Of a stretch of 64,000 bases of DNA, positions 53,060 through 62,565 are shown piece by piece (the stretch's first letter is position 1; each line of letters starts with the position of its first letter). The position numbers and the translations under genes are program-made. The stretch is from NCBI GenBank assembly GCA_049650345.1, contig JBARZY010000101.1, forward strand, positions 51,818 to 115,817, given 5' to 3'. A model generated the notes under the pieces. That model was not told where the DNA came from. It worked only from the letters and a program-made list of their open reading frames with translations, and made no database searches. This DNA comes from Glaciecola sp049650345 (GTDB taxonomy: Bacteria > Pseudomonadota > Gammaproteobacteria > Enterobacterales > Alteromonadaceae).

Positions 53060-53344
53060 TTAAGCTTTTTTTAATGCAACAACATCGGCGTTTTCGGCGT
53101 CAAGAAGATCATCTGCACTCACGCCCTTGAATAACTTACTGACTGAATCTTTATTTTTAGCCAGCACTATTGCCAGTTCTTCAGCAATTGATTCGTCAAG
53201 TTTGATGCCTTTACCTTGAATATAGGTTGTTAAATTATCAGCAACTTCAAGCATTTTGTCGTACTGATCGGCTTCTTTTTTGTTAGTGGTGACCAATTTA
53301 TCGACTCCTTTATGTTGCACTACATACTGCGTTACTACCGCCAT
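53060..53344 (-). CDS. yebG: SOS-inducible protein YebG
   Basis: A 94-residue YebG-family protein (MAVVTQYVVQHKG, TTNKKEADQYDKMLEVADNL), small and DNA damage-inducible in E. coli; its biochemical role is not well established. A consensus LexA box lies 50 bases upstream, which supports the call and predicts SOS control. Confidence 0.9.
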   Translation of the reverse strand: MAVVTQYVVQHKGVDKLVTTNKKEADQYDKMLEVADNLTTYIQGKGIKLDESIAEELAIVLAKNKDSVSKLFKGVSADDLLDAENADVVALKKA

Positions 53345-53393
53345 ATTTTTACTCCCGCTATTATTAAGTCAGCAGCTAATATACGCCTAATTA

Positions 53394-53409
53394 CTGTATA
53401 AATAAACAG
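53394..53409 (-). promoter_or_regulatory. LexA box (SOS operator) for yebG
   Basis: CTGTATAAATAAACAG fits the gammaproteobacterial consensus CTGT-N8-ACAG exactly. It lies upstream of yebG and also upstream of the divergent GGDEF-EAL gene (160 bases away). Confidence 0.9.
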
Positions 53410-53569
53410 TTTTGTAAGTTTGCATATATTGTTGATTCGCCGCTGCTGTTTTTTTAGTCAAGTTGTTATACTACTGTTTACAATATATTAACTAAAGTAT
53501 AGTTTAAGTGTGCAGTTCAATACTTTGTTAACTTTATCGCATAATTTGTTCGACTTTGAGGACAGGCCA

Positions 53570-55276
53570 ATGTTAGATACCCCAACAACACTTGCAATCG
53601 TGGAAGATAATCCAGCAGATACGACGCACTATATGAGGTTGCTAGAACAGTGCGACCACAATTTTCAACATATAGAGTGTTTTACCACTATTGAGTGCGC
53701 ACTTAAATCTTTGAAAGAAACAAAAACCAATATCTGCTGTTTACTCGATTACAACTTACCTGATGGTACAGCGCTTTCATTGGTTAAAGCACTCAAGTCA
53801 GGAAGCTGTGACCTTATTTGTCCAATTGTAATCATAACAGGGCAAAACGATACTCAAAGTGCAGTGAAGTTACTCAAACTTGGCGTACAAGACTATATTG
53901 TTAAAGACGAGCTAAGTAGCAATAGTTTCATTAGAACGATAGAAGGGGCAGTACAAAACTGGCAATTAAAAAAACAGCTTGAATTCATGGCTATGTATGA
54001 TTCGCTTACTCAGTTGGGCAACCGCTGTTTATTTATTGATAAGTTAGAGCAGATGATTTCTGAAGGGAGCAGATATAATCATGGCTTTACGCTAATCACA
54101 CTAGACTTGAATAACTTTAAATCAGTCAATGATATCTATGGACACGAAGCGGGCGATTTTGTGCTTCAACAAGTTGGTATAATACTACGACGTACCTTGC
54201 GGGATGCTGATATTGCCGGTCGTTTAGGTGGTGATGAATTTGCGATATTGCTCCCAGAAACATGCAGAGAATCTGCACTGATTGTGGCCGAAAAAGTGGC
54301 CGATGCACTTGATACTGACATTGAATGGCACAATGCGGTGATACCAGTGTCGGCAGCATTGGGCATTAGTATGTTTCCATCTAAAGCACGTAACGCAATG
54401 GAGCTGATGCGAGAAGCGGATATTGCATTATATAAATGTAAAGAAAATAAAAACGCTAAATATGAGTGCTATCGACAAGGATGGATGGACGAGAATGCTG
54501 AAAAAGAAAAGTTACGCAATTACCTCCCCACAGCGCTACAAGACAACAAGTTTGAGATTGCATTACAAGCGATTGTCCATTCTCGAGATAACGAGCGTTC
54601 TATTTTTGCTTTTGAGATACTCACAAGGCTTTGTTTTGAGGGGCGCTGGGTAAACCCAATTACTATTGTTAACATGGTAATTGAACTTGGTTTAGATATT
54701 GCGTTTCACCGTTGGTTATTTTCGTCAGCATTTATGCAACTTAAAAAGCTTCAGGTTCAACAACCTAATATGAAAATCTCACTGAATTTGCCGGCTAACG
54801 TTTGTCATAGTCCACGACTTACAAATTTGTTAGTAGACATGACACAGCAGCATGATATTGCGCCAAATGACGTTATTCTAGAAGTTACTGAGACGCATTT
54901 AATGGTAGACCCTGATAAAGCAAGGCAATGTTTGTGTAATCTCGTAAACAGTGGTTTTAGTATTGCTATTGATGATTTTGGCACCGGGTACAGCTCAATG
55001 GAATACATTGCAGATTTGCCCTGTAGTTTTATAAAGATTGATAAAAAGTTCTTTCTCAATTTAGAAGAAAACAAACGTAATCGAAATATTATTGAGGCTA
55101 TTACTGCTTTGGCACACGGTTTAGAGATGGTGGTAATTGCCGAAGGTATCGAGTCTGCGACATTAGTCGATGAGGCGCTTGAACTTGAGTGTGACTTTTT
55201 GCAAGGGTTTTATTACGGACAACCTGTGATCCCAACTGATAATGACGATTTATTCAAGCTCCAAAATATTAATTAA
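53570..55276 (+). CDS. REC-GGDEF-EAL cyclic di-GMP protein
   Basis: A 568-residue signalling protein: receiver domain (about 10-130; TLAIVEDNPAD with the acidic pocket, phosphoacceptor Asp in LLDYNLPDG, Lys in IVKDEL), GGDEF domain (about 145-305; intact RLGGDEFA) and EAL domain (about 325-560; FEILTR, NLPANV, LEVTETHLM, AIDDFGTGYSS, IKIDKKFF). The EAL motif reads EIL but the other metal ligands look present, so both synthesis and breakdown of c-di-GMP are possible. I start at the ATG with GAGG upstream; a GTG at 53510 would add 20 residues. MshE in this window is a plausible c-di-GMP target. Confidence 0.9.
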   Translation: MLDTPTTLAIVEDNPADTTHYMRLLEQCDHNFQHIECFTTIECALKSLKETKTNICCLLDYNLPDGTALSLVKALKSGSCDLICPIVIITGQNDTQSAVKLLKLGVQDYIVKDELSSNSFIRTIEGAVQNWQLKKQLEFMAMYDSLTQLGNRCLFIDKLEQMISEGSRYNHGFTLITLDLNNFKSVNDIYGHEAGDFVLQQVGIILRRTLRDADIAGRLGGDEFAILLPETCRESALIVAEKVADALDTDIEWHNAVIPVSAALGISMFPSKARNAMELMREADIALYKCKENKNAKYECYRQGWMDENAEKEKLRNYLPTALQDNKFEIALQAIVHSRDNERSIFAFEILTRLCFEGRWVNPITIVNMVIELGLDIAFHRWLFSSAFMQLKKLQVQQPNMKISLNLPANVCHSPRLTNLLVDMTQQHDIAPNDVILEVTETHLMVDPDKARQCLCNLVNSGFSIAIDDFGTGYSSMEYIADLPCSFIKIDKKFFLNLEENKRNRNIIEAITALAHGLEMVVIAEGIESATLVDEALELECDFLQGFYYGQPVIPTDNDDLFKLQNIN

Positions 55277-55354
55277 ACATACGATAGAATAATTTCAGTC
55301 GATATGGAGCAGAGTTTCGTATATCACTGTCTTTAAAAGTAGTAGAGAACAATC

Positions 55355-55921
55355 TTGTTTAATTTTAATTTAGTTGAAGGCATCATTTTTGATCTCGACG
55401 ACACCTTGGTTGCAAGTGACCTAAATTTCGCCTTAATAAAATCCAAGATTGGGTGTAGTTCAAGTGATGATATTTTGGCTTACATTGACAACATAGTTTG
55501 TACTGAAACAAAAAAAAGGGCAAAGAAAATTGTACTAGAACATGAACTAAACGATGCTGCATCTTCAGTCTGGATGCCAGGAGCAGAAGATTTTGTAAAA
55601 CAAGCTTTAGCTAGAAATTTGCCGTTGGCGATTGTTACTCGTAATTGTCGACAAGCTACGGAGTTAAAACTACAGACAAACAACATCCCGATAGAACTTG
55701 TGATAACGAGAGAAGATGCTCCACCCAAACCCAATCCTGAAGCACTGCTAATGATCGCCACGCAATGGCAAATTGATACTGATAAAATAGCCTATATTGG
55801 TGACTATAGTTATGACATTGAGGCTGCGCATAATGCTTCAATGCAAGCATGGTTGTATCAACGTAAAGATAACGAAGAATCTTGTAAATATGCTCAAAAT
55901 TTAACCTATATCACCAAGTGA
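55355..55921 (+). CDS. HAD-superfamily hydrolase
   Basis: A 188-residue phosphatase-like protein with HAD motif I (IIFDLDDTL), motif II (AIVTRN), motif III (KPNPEALL) and motif IV (IGDYSYDIEAA). It resembles phosphoglycolate-phosphatase-type enzymes; the substrate is unknown. Start is TTG with AGAGAAC upstream. Confidence 0.85.
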   Translation: MFNFNLVEGIIFDLDDTLVASDLNFALIKSKIGCSSSDDILAYIDNIVCTETKKRAKKIVLEHELNDAASSVWMPGAEDFVKQALARNLPLAIVTRNCRQATELKLQTNNIPIELVITREDAPPKPNPEALLMIATQWQIDTDKIAYIGDYSYDIEAAHNASMQAWLYQRKDNEESCKYAQNLTYITK

Positions 55922-56021
55922 AAATGTAAATGTCCTTAAATTACAAGATGCCAACCGAAATCTGATGGTTTTTTCGTCAAATTTGTTTTAAATTTTAGTC
56001 AGGATTTAGGTATGTGTAAAC

Positions 56022-57875
56022 GTGCCATTGGTTAAATCAGAAAAAGTTGGACTTTATATGGACATATTCCCATGGATAGGGGCTGGCATTCCCGAATATC
56101 ATTATTTCACCGCATTAACTATTGGCTTATTTATTGGTCTTTTTGTTAGTACCCTCATTTATTTCTATTTGTTAAGACGCGTATTGGTTGCAGAGCGAAC
56201 CAATGTCTCTTTACTTGAAAATTCCTTTTCTCAAACATACTATCAACGAAGCGCGATGATGTGTGCTGAGAATCTAAAGCAATCTGCTAGGTTGCGAACC
56301 GTCATTAAAAACATAGTGAATTCACAATGTGTGTTAGTTGATAATCATAACTATGGTTCAATCCTTCATTCACCATTAAGGCACAATTTACAAGAATTAC
56401 GCGCCATTGCCGATGATCTTAATCAATATAGATCACATGACTGGACGAACTTACACTATCACGAAGCGCAAGAATATTTGCCTAACTCAGCTACCTCTGA
56501 TGCTGCCGCTAATGAGTCGTCAAACGATAAAACACACCACAAAATAGTGACCATGCTAAACAAAGCAATTATGGTAATGAAGCCATTGTGCAAAGAAAAC
56601 AACGTAGTGTTTAGTTATAGTATTGATACTTTATCTGAGTCACTTAGTGTATCTGGAGCTTGGCTTCATAGAGCGCTACTTGAACTCATGATAAATGCAA
56701 TCAAATGCAATGAAAATGGTACCACTTTGCACTTGTCTGCGGTTGTTGATTCGCAATCTGTACGCATACAGGTACGCGACAATGGAAAAGGAATTCCGCA
56801 TAATATTAGTGATGCGATATGCGCTAATAACGGACAGGTTCAAGCTTTTCGACGCAGTTACGACCAAACTTTGCATACCAATCTATTTGCTGTGCAGGCA
56901 CATGTAAATGCCGTAGGTGGCCACTTTTCAATTAAGAGCGCGCGAAATTATTGTACTGAGGTTAACATTAATTTACCTTTAGCGGTGCTTACTGAGCGTA
57001 AGAATACGGCGAGACTTAAAGCAGTAAATAAGCGTGAACACATAAATGAGTCAAGACCATCAATATCCGAATGCCACGAAGTCAGATATGAAAATCGCTG
57101 TGCCAAAAACAAATTGCTGTTGATTGAAAATACGAGAGGTATGCTTTCACCCTGCGTACAAAAATTGAAAGTGCATTATCAAGTTAAAACAGTCAATAGT
57201 CTATCTGACGGCATAGCGCTAATACATAAAATCAAACCAAATGCGATCTTAATAGACTGTGACTCAGATTTCTCCCGTGGATTGTCTTTGCAAAATTACT
57301 TAAGTTCTAGTTCAAGTTTAGAGCAGACGCCTGTAATACTATTGGGGCAGAATGAACCCAATATTACCCAAGTATGTGCATTAAAGGCGGGAATTTCAGC
57401 TGTGTTGGAAAAACCAATATCTCCTGATGCACTTTGTATTGCCGTAGAGCAAGTACTTGAAGAAAAAAACAAAATGGTAACGCGTGTTGAAACGATGCTA
57501 GCAAACTACCATGCGAGTCTATTTGATAATCCTGACAATATAGCATCTAAAGAGGAATCGTTTGTTTCTGGCTTTAACGATATTCTAGCGAAACATTATA
57601 CTGAAGAAGAGTTTACGCGCGTGCGTGCTGCTAAACTTATGAACATGTCAGATAAAACTATTGCTAGGAGAATCAATACCTGCTTTGACCGAAAGTTTAC
57701 CGACTTGTTGAAAGTGTACAGGTTGGAACGGGCAAAGGAATTATTATTGAAAGGTGTACAAATTACTGCAGCGTCTTACGAGGTTGGATTCAGTTCACCT
57801 TCATATTTTACTCAATGCTTTAAAGCAGAATATGGTTTCTTACCTTCACTGCTTGCAAAAAAAGAGTCGGCCTAG
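56022..57875 (+). CDS. Hybrid sensor-kinase-like / AraC-type regulator
   Basis: A 617-residue membrane protein. One membrane segment lies at about 30-51, then a cytoplasmic helical region, a GHKL ATPase domain (about 190-330; N-box ELMINAIKC, DNGKGIP, VGGHFSI), a receiver-like domain (about 360-480; Asp in LIDCDSD, Lys in EKPIS) and a C-terminal AraC HTH (about 515-610; AAKLMNMSDKTIARRI, YEVGFSSPSYFTQCF). The acidic pocket starts LIEN, and no clear phosphoacceptor His (SHELR-type) is visible, so the phosphorelay may be degenerate. Start is GTG at 56022 or ATG at 56058. Sensor and DNA-binding output sit in one chain, so it may be a membrane-bound regulator. Confidence 0.78.
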   Translation: MPLVKSEKVGLYMDIFPWIGAGIPEYHYFTALTIGLFIGLFVSTLIYFYLLRRVLVAERTNVSLLENSFSQTYYQRSAMMCAENLKQSARLRTVIKNIVNSQCVLVDNHNYGSILHSPLRHNLQELRAIADDLNQYRSHDWTNLHYHEAQEYLPNSATSDAAANESSNDKTHHKIVTMLNKAIMVMKPLCKENNVVFSYSIDTLSESLSVSGAWLHRALLELMINAIKCNENGTTLHLSAVVDSQSVRIQVRDNGKGIPHNISDAICANNGQVQAFRRSYDQTLHTNLFAVQAHVNAVGGHFSIKSARNYCTEVNINLPLAVLTERKNTARLKAVNKREHINESRPSISECHEVRYENRCAKNKLLLIENTRGMLSPCVQKLKVHYQVKTVNSLSDGIALIHKIKPNAILIDCDSDFSRGLSLQNYLSSSSSLEQTPVILLGQNEPNITQVCALKAGISAVLEKPISPDALCIAVEQVLEEKNKMVTRVETMLANYHASLFDNPDNIASKEESFVSGFNDILAKHYTEEEFTRVRAAKLMNMSDKTIARRINTCFDRKFTDLLKVYRLERAKELLLKGVQITAASYEVGFSSPSYFTQCFKAEYGFLPSLLAKKESA

Positions 57876-60091
57876 TCATGGCCGCTAAGCATTTGAATTT
57901 GAAGTATATCGGTGTCACCTTTAAGTACTTTTAGCACGCCATCTTGAATGAGCGTGCGCATACCGTCTTGAACAGCCTGGTGCTTCATTTCATTAACAGA
58001 TACTTCTTTGTATATCAGGCTGCGCAAATCAGCGGTCATTGTCAGTAATTCATGCACGCCTGTTCGTCCTTTATAGCCGGTGTCGCCGCATTCTTCACAT
58101 CCTACGGCTTTGTGTATTTTAAAATTCTCTTCTAATCCCAGTTCACTGAAGTGTTGTTCACCATACTGGCGTCGTAAGAACGCTTTCTCAGCTTCACTGG
58201 CAACGGCAGCTTGTTTGCAGTTACCACACAAAGTACGAATGAGTCGCTGAGCTAATATGCCAACACAAGCATCAGAAAAGTTAACTGGATCAAGACCTAA
58301 GTCAAGTAAGCGACTGATTGTCTCAGGGGCTGAATTAGTATGTAATGTAGATAACACCATGTGACCGGTTAATGAGGCTTCGATACCTGCATGTGCTGTT
58401 TCTTTGTCACGCATTTCACCAATGAGAATGATGTCGGGATCGGCTCGTAAAAAAGCGCGTAATGCATTGGCAAACGTAAATCCAATTTTGGGGCTCACCT
58501 GAACCTGTTGCAAACCAGGTTGGGTAATTTCAACCGGATCCTCTGCTGTCCATATTTTTTTATCGGGTGTGTTTAAGTAGCCCAAAACTGCATGCAAGGT
58601 TGTGGTTTTTCCCGAGCCCGTCGGCCCAACTACTAACAATATACCATGAGGTTTTTTAATCATGGTTTCTAGCATGTCTAAATTGCGCGGTGACAAATTC
58701 ATTTTTTCAATTGGCATCGCACCACCTGTGGCTAATATACGCATTACCACGCCTTCGCCTGCGACGGTGGGAATAGTTGCCACTCTCACTTCTACAGTTT
58801 GTCCTGACATTTTAAAGGCAAGTTTACCGTCTTGCGGTATGCGTTTTTCTGCAATATTTAGACTGGCCATAATTTTAATTCGCGCAATAACTGCATTGTG
58901 GTGTGATGCTGGTACTTGGTTAATATCACGTACCACTCCGTCTACGCGCATTCGTACACGAGTAGGTGCGCCTTTTTCGGGGTCAATGTGAATATCTGAT
59001 GCGTTTAAACGTTTAGCATCGTGTAATACACGAGAGACCAATCTAACTACTGCCGGGGCATCTTCTGCTAAGTCATCACTTTGCTCGTCGTCTTCTTCGC
59101 CCGCAGTACCTATTTCATCAAGTATTTCGTCAAGTTCACCCGGCCCACTACCGGCAGAGGTTTCACCTAAATATTGTAATATGTGTGTGGGCATGCCCAC
59201 CGCAATTTCGTAACTGTCTATTCCGAGCGCACTTTCTATTTCCATTAAAAGTGATGCATTGTTGGGCTCAGCCATCAGCACTATGGGAGATTCGTGTAAG
59301 TCAGCGATTACGGCAACAAAGTTGCGTTTTAAATACGATAAGTTCAATCGCGCATCTGTTTGATAAAGGTGGTAGTTGTCGGGTAGGTAGCTGATATAAG
59401 GTACTTGGTAATGGATGGCCAGCGCGTTACCAATTTCGGATTCTTGAATACGGTGCTCAGACACCAAGCGTTGGACAATTTGCTTAACACTAGCTTCTTC
59501 GCTGATATCACTAATGATTTTCTCGTTAACCAAGCCTTTGTGCACTAAATAGTCAAAGGGATGAGTGGTGCCACCCAATTCATAACGAAATTGCTTACCC
59601 AGCATATCTGCTATTTTAGTTGCCAACTGGAGATCGTCGTTATCGAAGCCATTACCGCTTTTGTTTATAATTTGCATAACGCCCATCAGAACGTCTGCAT
59701 TCATTACTGGGATGCACAAAATATTTTGCGTAGTAAATTGACTCGATTTATCGAATTTTTTATCAAACCTTAAGCGAAAATGCACTTCTTTAAGAAGTTG
59801 GTCGTCGTAAGGGTCGTTAATAATCAGTGCTTGCTGCGCCATTGCCACATAACCGGCAATTGACTGAGGGCTAATAGACACTTTTATTTCTTTGGTTTCT
59901 TTTCCTGTTTTAAAGCGTGCAACCAAGTCTTGCTGCTGGGAGCGGCGCTGAAACAATGACATTCGCTGTGCATTGAAGACACTAAGAATGAGAGGCTCAA
60001 TTTTCTGATACGCATCCATTAAGTTTGAAAACTCTCTCAATGTCGTTTTTAAGGTTTCTAACATAGCGACTTGTTGCATATCATCGAGCAT
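57872..60091 (-). CDS. GAF-domain GspE/PilB-type ATPase
   Basis: A 739-residue assembly ATPase. Residues about 10-180 look like a GAF sensory domain (QNILCIPVMNADVLMGVMQI). Then comes an MshEN-like segment (HKGLVNEKIIS) and the ATPase: Walker A GPTGSGKTTT, Asp box, Walker B (PDIILIGEMRD), His box (THTNS-type LHTNSAPE) and zinc module (CGNC, CEECGDTGYKGR). It is not next to other pilus or secretion genes here, so it is an orphan. It overlaps the previous gene by four bases, tail-to-tail. Confidence 0.85.
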   Translation of the reverse strand: MLDDMQQVAMLETLKTTLREFSNLMDAYQKIEPLILSVFNAQRMSLFQRRSQQQDLVARFKTGKETKEIKVSISPQSIAGYVAMAQQALIINDPYDDQLLKEVHFRLRFDKKFDKSSQFTTQNILCIPVMNADVLMGVMQIINKSGNGFDNDDLQLATKIADMLGKQFRYELGGTTHPFDYLVHKGLVNEKIISDISEEASVKQIVQRLVSEHRIQESEIGNALAIHYQVPYISYLPDNYHLYQTDARLNLSYLKRNFVAVIADLHESPIVLMAEPNNASLLMEIESALGIDSYEIAVGMPTHILQYLGETSAGSGPGELDEILDEIGTAGEEDDEQSDDLAEDAPAVVRLVSRVLHDAKRLNASDIHIDPEKGAPTRVRMRVDGVVRDINQVPASHHNAVIARIKIMASLNIAEKRIPQDGKLAFKMSGQTVEVRVATIPTVAGEGVVMRILATGGAMPIEKMNLSPRNLDMLETMIKKPHGILLVVGPTGSGKTTTLHAVLGYLNTPDKKIWTAEDPVEITQPGLQQVQVSPKIGFTFANALRAFLRADPDIILIGEMRDKETAHAGIEASLTGHMVLSTLHTNSAPETISRLLDLGLDPVNFSDACVGILAQRLIRTLCGNCKQAAVASEAEKAFLRRQYGEQHFSELGLEENFKIHKAVGCEECGDTGYKGRTGVHELLTMTADLRSLIYKEVSVNEMKHQAVQDGMRTLIQDGVLKVLKGDTDILQIQMLSGHD

Positions 60092-60372
60092 ATCGAGTAT
60101 CGGTCCTTTTATTTAAAATTCGAGCCTATCGTAAGATATCGGCTAATTGCGTATTTTCATAAGCTGGATGTTGATGCTGAAGTAACGAGGTTAAAATAAG
60201 GAAATTGGATCGTTATTATAGACAAAGCGCTAGTTAATGAGGAACTGCCTATGAGAACAGTATCTTTATCTATTTATAATAGCGTATTTACTTAGTAAAC
60301 TAGCAATACACCGAACTAAACACACACTGCAACATTCGCGCATACTTTTTAAGCATTATTGCTGTTTAGTAC

Positions 60373-60400
60373 TTGCGCTAAAGCCCAGAACATGTATAAT
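60373..60400 (+). promoter_or_regulatory. Candidate S10-operon promoter
   Basis: A consensus -10 TATAAT (60395-60400) lies 16 bases from a -35-like TTGCGC (60373-60378), about 270 bases upstream of rpsJ. Confidence 0.55.
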
Positions 60401-60406
60401 TCGCGC

Positions 60407-60669
60407 CCACTGTCAGATGCAACGAGTACTTTTACGTACATCTAGACATGATTTAGCGGGTTAGTATTTAGGTCAACGAGCGAGAGCTTCTTTAAATACT
60501 TACCACACAACGTACGCTTTAAGCATACCGAGAGTAACACGCTAATAATGAACAGGATTCCAATAAGGAATCATTGGTTTACGCACATCTTTTCTCCCGT
60601 CTTTATTTAGAAAGGCAATATGGGGCAGAAAAGGTGAATTTTTTTGTTCTTTCGATTGGAGCTTAATCG
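60407..60669 (+). promoter_or_regulatory. S10 operon leader
   Basis: The roughly 260-base untranslated leader of the ribosomal operon contains small hairpins (for example GATTCC / GGAATC near 60553-60570) and a T-run near 60640. In E. coli the equivalent leader is where L4 represses its own operon; the same role here is inference. The sequence at 60092-60372 shows no gene. Confidence 0.5.
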
Positions 60670-60981
60670 ATGCCAAATCAAAGAATTCGTATTCGTTTAA
60701 AAGCGTTTGATCACAAGTTGATCGATCAGTCTACGGCGGAAATCGTTGAAACAGCTAAGCGCACCGGCGCGCAGGTAAGTGGTCCAATTCCACTTCCTAC
60801 TCGCAAAGAGCGTTACACTGTGTTGATTTCTCCGCACGTAAACAAAGATGCGCGTGATCAGTACGAAATCCGCACACACAAGCGTTTAGTAGATATCATT
60901 GAACCAACTGATAAAACAGTTGATGCTTTGATGAGATTGGACTTAGCCGCGGGCGTTGATGTTCAAATCAGCCTAGGCTAA
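60670..60981 (+). CDS. rpsJ: Ribosomal protein S10
   Basis: The 103-residue protein matches S10 in full (QRIRIRLKAFDHKLID, IPLPTRKERYTVL, THKRLVDI). It is a 30S subunit protein and transcription antitermination factor (NusE). First gene of the S10 operon. Confidence 0.99.
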   Translation: MPNQRIRIRLKAFDHKLIDQSTAEIVETAKRTGAQVSGPIPLPTRKERYTVLISPHVNKDARDQYEIRTHKRLVDIIEPTDKTVDALMRLDLAAGVDVQISLG

Positions 60982-60999
60982 TAGAAGAGGGTAATAACA

Positions 61000-61638
61000 A
61001 TGTCGATTGGTCTTATCGGTCGTAAAGTAGGTATGACTCGCATCTTCACTGAAGATGGCGTATCTATTCCTGTGACTGTTATCGAAGCGACCCCTAACCG
61101 TGTGACTCAGTTACGTACTGACGACACTGACGGTTATCGTGCACTACAAGTTACCGCAGGTACCAAGAAAGCAAATCGCGTTAATAAAGCTTCAGCAGGT
61201 CACTTTGCTAAAGCTGGCGTTGAAGCCGGACGTGGTTTGTGGGAATTTCGTCTTGCAAATGACGAGGGTACTGATATTGAAGTGGGCAGTGAATTAACTG
61301 TTGAAATCTTCAACGACACTAAAAAAGTCGATGTAGCAGGCACATCAAAAGGTAAAGGTTTTGCTGGCGCGATTAAACGTTGGAACTTTAGTTCTCAACG
61401 CATGACGCACGGTAACTCACTATCTCACAGAGCTCCAGGTTCAATTGGTCAAAACCAATCACCAGGTAAAGTATTTAAAGGTAAGAAAATGGCTGGTCAG
61501 CTTGGTAACAAGCGTATCACCACACAGTCTTTAGAGCTTGTTCGTGTAGATGCTGAGAACAACCTTTTATTAATCAAAGGTGCCGTACCTGGCGCAACTG
61601 GCAGCGATGTTATCGTAAAGCCAGCTGTTAAAGCGTAA
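61000..61638 (+). CDS. rplC: Ribosomal protein L3
   Basis: A 212-residue 50S protein (IGLIGRKVGMTRIF, KGKGFAGAIKRWNF). Standard length. Confidence 0.99.
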   Translation: MSIGLIGRKVGMTRIFTEDGVSIPVTVIEATPNRVTQLRTDDTDGYRALQVTAGTKKANRVNKASAGHFAKAGVEAGRGLWEFRLANDEGTDIEVGSELTVEIFNDTKKVDVAGTSKGKGFAGAIKRWNFSSQRMTHGNSLSHRAPGSIGQNQSPGKVFKGKKMAGQLGNKRITTQSLELVRVDAENNLLLIKGAVPGATGSDVIVKPAVKA

Positions 61639-61652
61639 CTGGGAGTGAACTG

Positions 61653-62258
61653 ATGGAATTAACATTGAAAGACGCGAACAGCGCTCTTGAAGTATCAGAC
61701 GCCACTTTTGGTCGTGAGTTTAACGAAGCCCTAGTTCACCAGGTTGTAGTAGCCTTTGGTGCAGGTGCTCGTCAAGGTACTAAAGCACAGAAAACAAGAT
61801 CAGAAGTACGTGGTGGTGGTAAGAAGCCATGGCGTCAAAAAGGAACAGGCCGCGCTCGCGCTGGTACTATCCGCAGCCCAATTTGGGTTGGTGGTGGTCG
61901 TGCATTTGCTGCAAAACCTCGTGACTTTGATCAAAAAGTAAATAAAAAGATGTACCGTGGTGCCCTTAAAAGCATCCTTTCAGAATTGGTACGTCAAGAC
62001 CGCTTAATCGTGGTTGAGAAGTTTGGTGTTGAAGCTCCTAAAACTAAAGAGCTACTAACTAAACTTAACGAACTAGAGCTTAAAGATGTATTAATTGTTA
62101 CTGCAGAGCTAGACGAGAACTTGTTCTTAGCTTCACGTAACTTATACAAAGTTGACGCTCGTGATGTTCAAGGCATCGATCCAGTTAGCCTTATCGCTTT
62201 CGATAAAGTACTTATGACTGCTGAAGCCGTGAAACAACTTGAGGAGGCATTAGCATGA
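61653..62258 (+). CDS. rplD: Ribosomal protein L4
   Basis: A 201-residue 50S protein and probable autoregulator of this operon (GARQGTKAQKTRSEVRGGGK, KPWRQKGTGRARAG). It overlaps rplW. Confidence 0.99.
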   Translation: MELTLKDANSALEVSDATFGREFNEALVHQVVVAFGAGARQGTKAQKTRSEVRGGGKKPWRQKGTGRARAGTIRSPIWVGGGRAFAAKPRDFDQKVNKKMYRGALKSILSELVRQDRLIVVEKFGVEAPKTKELLTKLNELELKDVLIVTAELDENLFLASRNLYKVDARDVQGIDPVSLIAFDKVLMTAEAVKQLEEALA

Positions 62259-62554
62259 ACGAACAACGTTTATTAAAAGTGCTACTAGCACCTCATGTTT
62301 CAGAAAAAGCTACATTAGCAGCTGAAACTAACAACACTTTTGTATTTAAAGTACTTAAAAACGCCACTAAAGCTGAAATTGCAGCTGCTGTAGAGAAACT
62401 TTTCGAAGTTGAAGTACAAGGCGTTCGTACTGTAAATGTTAAAGGTAAAGTTAAGCGTCATGGTGCTTCTTTCGGCAAACGCAGCGACTGGAAAAAAGCA
62501 TATGTTGTGCTTAAAGAAGGTCAAGATATCGACTTCGTCGATACTGCTGAATAA
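62255..62554 (+). CDS. rplW: Ribosomal protein L23
   Basis: A 99-residue 50S protein at the exit tunnel that docks trigger factor and SRP (LAPHVSEKATLA, KVKRHG). Confidence 0.99.
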   Translation: MNEQRLLKVLLAPHVSEKATLAAETNNTFVFKVLKNATKAEIAAAVEKLFEVEVQGVRTVNVKGKVKRHGASFGKRSDWKKAYVVLKEGQDIDFVDTAE

Positions 62555-62565
62555 GGGGATTTGAT

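Noticed and set aside
53050..53070. AAGCT / AGCTT hairpin at the end of yebG as a terminator
   Set aside because: The stem is only five pairs and the T-run is on the strand opposite to yebG transcription.
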